Of a stretch of 27,769 nt of DNA, positions 22,741-27,769 are shown piece after piece. The first letter of the stretch is position 1. Each line of letters opens with the position of its first letter. The notes below the pieces were generated by a model. The model searched no databases and had not been told where the DNA came from. It saw only the letters and a program-made list of their open reading frames with translations. A program made the position numbers and the translations under genes. Origin of the DNA: CAUZSN01 sp963582345 (lineage in GTDB: Bacteria > Planctomycetota > Planctomycetia > Planctomycetales > Planctomycetaceae); NCBI GenBank assembly GCA_963582345.1, contig CAUZSN010000028.1:1-27769 (forward strand), written 5' to 3'.

Positions 22741-23856
22741 TCAAACAATGATTTCCAACGCCTGTAACAATCGATCGATTTCCGAATCGGTTCCCACCGT
22801 AATCCGTAGACCATCGATTTCAGGTGTGTCGGTGGACATTTTGTCATAGAAGTGCATGTAACGCACCAGAATCCGCCTCTGTTTGAGCGATTCATAAATC
22901 ACTTTGTGGAGGCGATTTGAATGTGTTGCCCAAACGAAATTCGCCTGGCTGTGGACTACGTCAAACCCCAAGCGTTCCAACTGGCCTGTCAAGTGGACGC
23001 GTGTGTTTTGGATGTTCTGAACGTTTCTTTGCATCCACGGTATGTCTTCCAGGGCCGCGACGGCTGCGGCAAGCGATAGAGCGTTGCAGTTGTAACTATC
23101 TTTCACCTTTCTCATGCCGAAAATCAGTTCCGGACAAGCAATTGCGAATCCGAACCGCATGCCGGCTAAACTATAGGACTTGCTCAAGGTGCGCGTGATT
23201 ACGATTCTATTCCCTGCTTCGCAGCTCAGCATTTTTATGCCGAGAGCTGCATCGGAAAAATCGACATATGCTTCGTCCAACACTAGGATGCCACGTCGTG
23301 GGATCAGTCGCGAGATATCATCGTTTGACCAGAGATTGCCCGAGGGAGAATTTGGGTTCGGTACGAAGACCAACTTACTGCGTTCCACAATCGGTTCGGC
23401 CAACTGGTAATTCCAAGACCAATCAGCGTTGAGTGGTAATTGTTCGTGTTCGGCTCCCTGCAGTTCGGCCAGTGTTTTGTAAAGCGTATAGCTCGGGTAA
23501 GGGTAGGATACCAATTCCCCCGGATCAACGAACGACCTGATCAGGATTGTCAAATTCTCGTCACTACCGTTGGCTGGGAGAATCCAGTCCGGGTCGACGT
23601 CCAATAGCTCTGCTGCCCTTCGGCGAAATCGAGTTGCCAGCGGATCGGGGTAAACGTTCAAGCGACCGCCAGCCGCCTCGGCAATGGCCTCCACGACTTG
23701 CGGTGACGGCGGATACGGGTTCTCGTTGGTATTTAACTTCACCCATCCCGATTCCTGGGGCTGCTCACCCGGAATGTAGCCTGCGACGCGGTCAACGTCA
23801 GGACGGAACAGATTCATGTTGGACTTGTTGAAGTGCTGCTTTGGAACGATTGACAT
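22741..23856 (-). CDS. hisC: Histidinol-phosphate aminotransferase
   Basis: A 371-residue PLP-dependent fold-type I aminotransferase, converting imidazole acetol-phosphate and glutamate to histidinol phosphate; HisC-like enzymes may also act on aromatic amino acids. The family block FRPDVDRVAGYIPGEQP opens the protein, followed by LNTNENPYPPSP, NGSDENLTILIRSF, VPNPNSPSGN, DEAYVDF (194-200) and the PLP lysine Lys226 in SKSYSLAGMRFGFA. Near the C-terminus are SQANFVWA and GLRITVGT. The ATG at 23856 gives the coordinates used; an internal ATG at 23817 starts just before the conserved block and cannot be excluded, as neither has a Shine-Dalgarno sequence. No other his gene is nearby. It lies within a minus-strand run of envelope/export genes, possibly by chance. 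Confidence 0.93.
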   Translation of the reverse strand: MSIVPKQHFNKSNMNLFRPDVDRVAGYIPGEQPQESGWVKLNTNENPYPPSPQVVEAIAEAAGGRLNVYPDPLATRFRRRAAELLDVDPDWILPANGSDENLTILIRSFVDPGELVSYPYPSYTLYKTLAELQGAEHEQLPLNADWSWNYQLAEPIVERSKLVFVPNPNSPSGNLWSNDDISRLIPRRGILVLDEAYVDFSDAALGIKMLSCEAGNRIVITRTLSKSYSLAGMRFGFAIACPELIFGMRKVKDSYNCNALSLAAAVAALEDIPWMQRNVQNIQNTRVHLTGQLERLGFDVVHSQANFVWATHSNRLHKVIYESLKQRRILVRYMHFYDKMSTDTPEIDGLRITVGTDSEIDRLLQALEIIV

Positions 23857-23957
23857 TGCGGTAAATTCGATTTCGAATTGTGATTCTCGAATGTCTTTCG
23901 TAAGGCGTCAACCGACAGCACCATACAGTGTGTCGTCAGTTGTATCAGGTGACGAGT

Positions 23958-26183
23958 CTACAGCCGGAAGTGAAACGTCTGGCGAAGATAACGCCAAATC
24001 CACTCGCCCAACGAACGCGATTCGACCAGAAAACGAGCCCGACCGCGGATGCCCGATTTTAGCAGAGGTGTATCTTGGTCAAGCAGGACCGTGGTTTGGT
24101 AAGCGGCACTCTGCAATCGCTCGCGGCCCTGCGAATCGGACACTGTGGCCAGTTCACCTCCTAATTTGTTTGACAACAGTTGCGGAACGAACTGCTGTTC
24201 CTTCCCAGAAATGTTTTCGACCTTGCCCGCATACGTCCGATCGGGCAGATGATCGAATTTCAGTTCGACGTCCTGTCCTTCCGACAAGTCGTTTCGGTCG
24301 CTTTGGTCGACCAATAGAATGGCCTGGAATCGATCATCAGGAGCGATACTTAGCAAATGGGTGCTCTCTGTCAGAAGGCAGCCCATATTTTGCTCATTCA
24401 AAGGCGTGCCGTACCAATTGCTGAGTTGTTTTTTTGATTCTTCTAGATTCGGCTCGGCCACGCGCGGCGGTTCTACAACAACTCCGTCGCAAGGCGCCAA
24501 AATTGTTAATTCGTCTATTTGTTGCATGTAGTCTGCAATTTGTTTTTGAACGCTCTCAATTCGGTCGGCGGCCAGCTTCCTTTGTGCGTCATCTTCGAGT
24601 TGGAAAAAAGTATCCTCGGCAATCTCCTGTACCTTTTTTTTGACTTGCAAACGTCGGTAGTGGTCTTCCTTTTCGGGGTCGGAAAGTTTTGCGAGTACGT
24701 CGCCTTTTCGAACCGTCTGACCTGCCTTGACGTTTAGGTTGGTCAATTCACCAGGCGACACTACGTAGACGTGACGCACGTCATGTGGCTCGATGATAAA
24801 CAGCGCCTTGACGTACCACGGAAACGGGATTGCTAACACGGCCACGATCACGCAGAACAGCACGATAATCGTGAATGCAAATTTGGGCCGGCTCATGGGT
24901 TCGATCCTTGGCGCACTAATGATTTTGTAGATGTTATGTAACAGGTTGAAGAACACCATTGTCAGCGACATGACCAACAACGTGACCCCAATGCTTTGGA
25001 GTCCATAGGGCTTGAGGACGGTGTACAGAAAGATGCTGATTGCGGCCAAAATGAACCAGCGGTAGATTCCCGCTGCAACCGCGAACAGTGCGAACCAAAA
25101 CCGTCCGGTTTCCGGCATGAAGGGATCAGGACGCGACTCAATGCCCAGACAATACCAGGCAAAACTTTCCTGCAGCAGCCGGTCGGCTTTCGGGCGCAGG
25201 TTGGGGATTTCCAAATAGTCGGACATCATGTAGTAACCGTCGAAACGCATTAACGGATTCGCATTCCAGACAACGGTCGTGATCGTGGTCACAAAAAACA
25301 GATTCAAACACAGATGATGCATCAAGCCAGCGGTCGTGTTCCACCACACAAACACGGCCAGTGCCGAAAGCAGGATTTCGATGTACATCCCCGACCCACC
25401 AATCATGATCCGTTTCCATTTGTTTTTCAGCACCCACGAATCGGAAACATCGCAGTACAGACAGGGACTGAAGACCAACAACATAATGCCCATTTCGTGG
25501 CACTCGCCGCCAAAGTGTTTGCACGTTAGGCCATGTCCGAATTCGTGGATGATCTTGGCGATGCTCAACGTAATCCACAAATAGAGCAGGTTTGGCCAGC
25601 CGAAAAAGCTTTGAAATTCTGGCAACTGGCTGCGGAATGTGTCGAATTGTACGCCGAGCAAGATCCAAGAGGAGACAACAATGGCGATTGTCAGGCCCAC
25701 GGCCCATGGGCGGTACATGAATCGGAAGACTGGATACAGCTTTTGCAGCGTCGTCTCTGGATCCCAGCCTGGCAAACGAATGTACAGGAGACTCCGCATC
25801 GAAGTCATGATCTTTTTTCGCTGCTGCTCTCGATGATGTTTCAATAGCGCAGTGCCCTGACCGGACCGTTGACTGTACACCAGACCTTTCTCGTGCAGAT
25901 CGGTAATCAAGTGCTGAATGTCCGTCAGTTGCATCCGGACGGTCGGTAGCTCTTTATGCAGCTCGTCACGGATTTGCTCTACGCTACGTCGCCCATCAAG
26001 CAGCATCAAAACGTAGTATTGTTCGGGTTGTAAGCGGTAGTACTTCAACCCGACTGGTTCTTTCACGACTCTGTAACCGACACCTAAATATTCGATACGC
26101 TCGACGATCAAGTCCTGCCGCGCTTGGAGCGGAATTGGACGTTGTGTCGACGGAGCCAGTGGCGAACTGACGACGGCGCTCAT
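23958..26183 (-). CDS. PqqD-like / M50 metallopeptidase / HlyD hybrid membrane protein
   Basis: A 741-residue modular membrane protein. Residues about 25-105 form a winged-helix, PqqD-like region (GVGYRVVKEPVGLKYYRLQPEQYYVLMLLDG is its core, here named only by position 35-64). The central part (about 155-455) is an M50-type membrane peptidase domain: HEFGH at 213-217 in a hydrophobic segment, the family-typical CLYCDVSDSW at 241-250, and NANPLMRFDGYY at 307-318 with the presumed third zinc ligand Asp315. The C-terminal third is a HlyD-type adaptor: a lipoyl-like half GELTNLNVKAGQTVRKGDVLAKL (478-500), a coiled-coil hairpin (about 505-557), the return half LAPCDGVVVEPP, and beta-barrel domains. 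It is 81 bases after the HlyD-like gene. Such proteins occur near export or peptide-maturation genes; substrate and protease activity are unproved. Confidence 0.88.
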   Translation of the reverse strand: MSAVVSSPLAPSTQRPIPLQARQDLIVERIEYLGVGYRVVKEPVGLKYYRLQPEQYYVLMLLDGRRSVEQIRDELHKELPTVRMQLTDIQHLITDLHEKGLVYSQRSGQGTALLKHHREQQRKKIMTSMRSLLYIRLPGWDPETTLQKLYPVFRFMYRPWAVGLTIAIVVSSWILLGVQFDTFRSQLPEFQSFFGWPNLLYLWITLSIAKIIHEFGHGLTCKHFGGECHEMGIMLLVFSPCLYCDVSDSWVLKNKWKRIMIGGSGMYIEILLSALAVFVWWNTTAGLMHHLCLNLFFVTTITTVVWNANPLMRFDGYYMMSDYLEIPNLRPKADRLLQESFAWYCLGIESRPDPFMPETGRFWFALFAVAAGIYRWFILAAISIFLYTVLKPYGLQSIGVTLLVMSLTMVFFNLLHNIYKIISAPRIEPMSRPKFAFTIIVLFCVIVAVLAIPFPWYVKALFIIEPHDVRHVYVVSPGELTNLNVKAGQTVRKGDVLAKLSDPEKEDHYRRLQVKKKVQEIAEDTFFQLEDDAQRKLAADRIESVQKQIADYMQQIDELTILAPCDGVVVEPPRVAEPNLEESKKQLSNWYGTPLNEQNMGCLLTESTHLLSIAPDDRFQAILLVDQSDRNDLSEGQDVELKFDHLPDRTYAGKVENISGKEQQFVPQLLSNKLGGELATVSDSQGRERLQSAAYQTTVLLDQDTPLLKSGIRGRARFLVESRSLGEWIWRYLRQTFHFRL

Positions 26184-26264
26184 TGAAAAAGACTCTTGGC
26201 TTTGGGCTTCTCAGCGTTCAGTTTGGCGGTTAATCAGACGGGTTGGAATGCTTCTCCGTTCGCG

Positions 26265-27185
26265 TTAAGGTCTTGCTTGGGCAACTTGCTTGTTTGCGTG
26301 GATTGTCATCTTGGCGGTCAGACCAGCTCGCAGGATGTTGCCGCGATTGGTCACTGCGGCCCAGACACGCGTTCGTTTTGTGACTGGTTGCACGCCAACG
26401 TCGACGAAAGAGATCCGCCCTTGGAAGACTTCCTGTTCAACCACTAGTTTGACGTCGGGAATATCTAGTTGAACGGTGACCGGATCGCCCGGCTTAACAT
26501 GCCAAACGTCGTTGATGTCGACATATCCTTCCACACGTACGCGGCGAGTGCTCACGACTTCGAGAATCGGGTCACCTAGCCGAACGGCTTCTCCTTTGCG
26601 CTTGTAAACGTGGGTCACCATGCCGTCGTGTGGAGCTTCGATCTGAAAAGTTTTCAGTTGCGCTTGAGCTTCATTTTTCTCTAATCCGGCGATCGTGAAT
26701 TCGTGTTTGGCCTGTTCGATCTGCAACAGGCCTTTTTCGGCTGCCAATTTCAGGCGGCGGATTTCGATGTCTGGGACAGTGCCGGGAACCTTGCGGTTTG
26801 TTTCCAGACCTTTTTCATGTTCCACTATGGCAACGGCTGTTGCTTTTGTCGCGTAACGGATCTGAACGTCATTGCGAGCTTTCTCTTTGGCGCTGGCTAG
26901 CACGGAACGTGCCACTTCATTCTTTAGGCCGGCTACCTGTTGCCCAGACTGAACAAGATCACCCTCCTCCGGTTCAATGAACGCCAGGGTACCGGCCCGA
27001 TCGCTTGATAGTGTCACCTGGTGGATCAGTTTTATTCGACATCGGTACAGAGGGATTTGTGAGCGCTTGTCACGAGGCTGTTTGGCAGCTTGTTGTGCCT
27101 CAGCTATCGAATGAGTCGAGTCAGCTAAGGCCCACCAGAGTCCACAGAGCAGTAACGCTGCTGTAAGTGTCAGTAGACGTTTCAT
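26265..27185 (-). CDS. HlyD-like periplasmic adaptor (membrane fusion protein)
   Basis: A 306-residue exported protein with a signal peptide or anchor (LLTLTAALLLCGLWWALADS). It has the lipoyl/coiled-coil/lipoyl arrangement of HlyD/AcrA-type membrane fusion proteins: first half GTLAFIEPEEGDLVQSGQQV near 65-85, an alpha-helical hairpin rich in Lys/Glu/Ala (about 88-187), second half APHDGMVTHVYKRKGEAVRLGDPI near 190-212, then beta-barrel segments (VRVEGYVDINDVWHVKPGDPV). The C-terminus is short. Its partner is probably the hybrid protein encoded 81 bases downstream, which carries a similar adaptor domain. The ATG at 27185 follows GAGGACTAAAAT. No RND, ABC or TolC-type component is visible in the window, so its pump or channel is unknown. 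Confidence 0.85.
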   Translation of the reverse strand: MKRLLTLTAALLLCGLWWALADSTHSIAEAQQAAKQPRDKRSQIPLYRCRIKLIHQVTLSSDRAGTLAFIEPEEGDLVQSGQQVAGLKNEVARSVLASAKEKARNDVQIRYATKATAVAIVEHEKGLETNRKVPGTVPDIEIRRLKLAAEKGLLQIEQAKHEFTIAGLEKNEAQAQLKTFQIEAPHDGMVTHVYKRKGEAVRLGDPILEVVSTRRVRVEGYVDINDVWHVKPGDPVTVQLDIPDVKLVVEQEVFQGRISFVDVGVQPVTKRTRVWAAVTNRGNILRAGLTAKMTIHANKQVAQARP

Positions 27186-27769
27186 ATTTTAGTCCTCGGG
27201 ATGCCGATGCGAATTCTCAGAGAGTTACCGTCAAGTCTACCGAGTCCAGACATTTGAGTGAACAGAAGAGTTGCTACGAACAGTGCCGTCGGCATACAAA
27301 TTTCGTACGCCATGTGTCAAAAAATGAATCGGACGGCTGAGGACATCGCATCGGTCGACCGAGACATGTTACTAGCGGACCGACGTTGGAAAAGTCCGTG
27401 AGGCCGGACAAAGGAATGTTGTTCTTGGCCATCGGGAACAGATCGAAAACGGAGACGCCTTAAAAGGGATCGAATCCAGGTCCAGACAGAATTTCAGATT
27501 TTCAAGACTGGATGACTTCCTAGAGAAAATCAATGCTTTTGTTGACTCATTGATGCGAAATAATTTTTTTTAAAAAGTAACATCTTGACAAATCAATATG
27601 CCGATTTATATTGTCAAGCCCGCGTCAAATCACAACATGTAGGGTTTTTTAGGAAGAAGCCCCCTAGCACTTGTGGTTGGAGTTCTGAATTTCTGTGAGT
27701 GGACACGTGATCAGTATTACGGTTTTTGTACGCTTTTTTTCAGGAGAAGCCACACAATCTGTTGTGTTC
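27186..27769. other. Intergenic region at the right edge
   Basis: No gene is supported in these 584 bases. A TTGACA (27320-27315, minus strand) could be the -35 of the HlyD-like gene, but the matching -10 is poor. TCGGTCGACCGA (27351-27362) is a 12-bp palindrome, and GTCCG-N6-CGGAC follows near 27400. A plus-strand promoter in an inverted repeat (27584-27618) leads into A/T-rich leader with AGGAGA at 27742, so a gene probably starts just beyond the edge. Confidence 0.4.
27584..27618 (+). promoter_or_regulatory. Promoter embedded in an inverted repeat, facing out of the window
   Basis: CTTGACAA (27584-27591) and TTGTCAAG (27611-27618) are perfect inverted arms, and CAATAT/ATATTG (27594-27599, 27608-27613) form a nested pair. 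Inside, TTGACA (27585-27590) and TATATT (27607-27612) are spaced by 16 bp, a good sigma-70-type promoter on the plus strand. The geometry fits a repressor operator overlapping a promoter. Confidence 0.5.

Noticed and set aside
23816..24424. Plus-strand frame of 202 codons opposite the end of the M50/HlyD hybrid gene
   Set aside because: Antisense to a clear coding gene, odd composition and no ribosome binding site.
1..27769. tRNA, rRNA, CRISPR arrays, insertion sequences, phage or toxin-antitoxin genes
   Set aside because: No tRNA-like T-arm context, regularly spaced repeats, transposase motifs or terminal repeats with target duplications were seen on either strand.

Overview
The window looks like chromosomal DNA of a planctomycete, probably from the Pirellulales/Pirellulaceae side. 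This rests on recognising lineage-typical families: a DUF1571 exported protein, a short SecA-like ATPase, an M50 peptidase/HlyD hybrid, small secreted His/Tyr/Gly-rich and acidic-tailed proteins, and a membrane protein with a basic C-terminus. Base composition is intermediate, genes are loosely packed with long intergenic stretches, and GTG starts are frequent. No tRNA, rRNA, CRISPR array, insertion sequence or phage gene was seen. No database was searched, so the taxonomic call is an inference.

Layout. (1) 1-1.9 kb, minus strand: a SUF iron-sulfur assembly operon, sufR-like repressor, A-type carrier, then sufB running off the left edge, driven by a strong promoter inside a cluster of inverted and direct repeats. 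(2) 2-5.1 kb: an ABM-domain monooxygenase, a periplasmic cyclophilin and a Yip1-like membrane protein in tandem, then a DUF1571 exported protein on the minus strand. (3) 5.1-6.7 kb: structured non-coding DNA and an apparently split or frameshifted secreted-protein gene. (4) 6.7-9.1 kb: a sodium:solute symporter converging on a YugP-like zinc metallopeptidase. (5) 9.1-12.3 kb: a small secreted protein gene preceded by a sigma-54-type -24/-12 element, converging on a GAF/AAA+/Fis sigma-54 activator gene. (6) 12.4-18.4 kb: metabolic genes ilvD, purM and glnA, with a two-helix acidic-tail membrane protein and an ABC-2 type permease between them. (7) 18.4-20.6 kb: a long intergenic region with a 10-bp inverted repeat, then a multi-pass membrane protein with a basic tail and a distal terminator. 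(8) 20.6-27.2 kb, minus strand: a HlyD-like periplasmic adaptor, a PqqD-like/M50/HlyD hybrid membrane protein, hisC, a possible 66-residue protein, and a short SecA-like ATPase lacking the C-terminal third of normal SecA. (9) 27.2 kb to the end: non-coding leader DNA with a promoter embedded in an inverted repeat, facing out of the window.

How they work together. The suf genes form a self-regulated Fe-S operon, and ilvD is an Fe-S client. The most interesting block is 20.5-27.2 kb. A SecA-type motor without its substrate-clamping C-terminal domains shares a strand with two adaptor-type envelope proteins, one carrying an intramembrane metalloprotease core. That suggests a dedicated export or envelope-processing system (inference). 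The adjacent sigma-54 activator and candidate sigma-54 promoter at 9.7-12.2 kb form a second testable regulatory pair.
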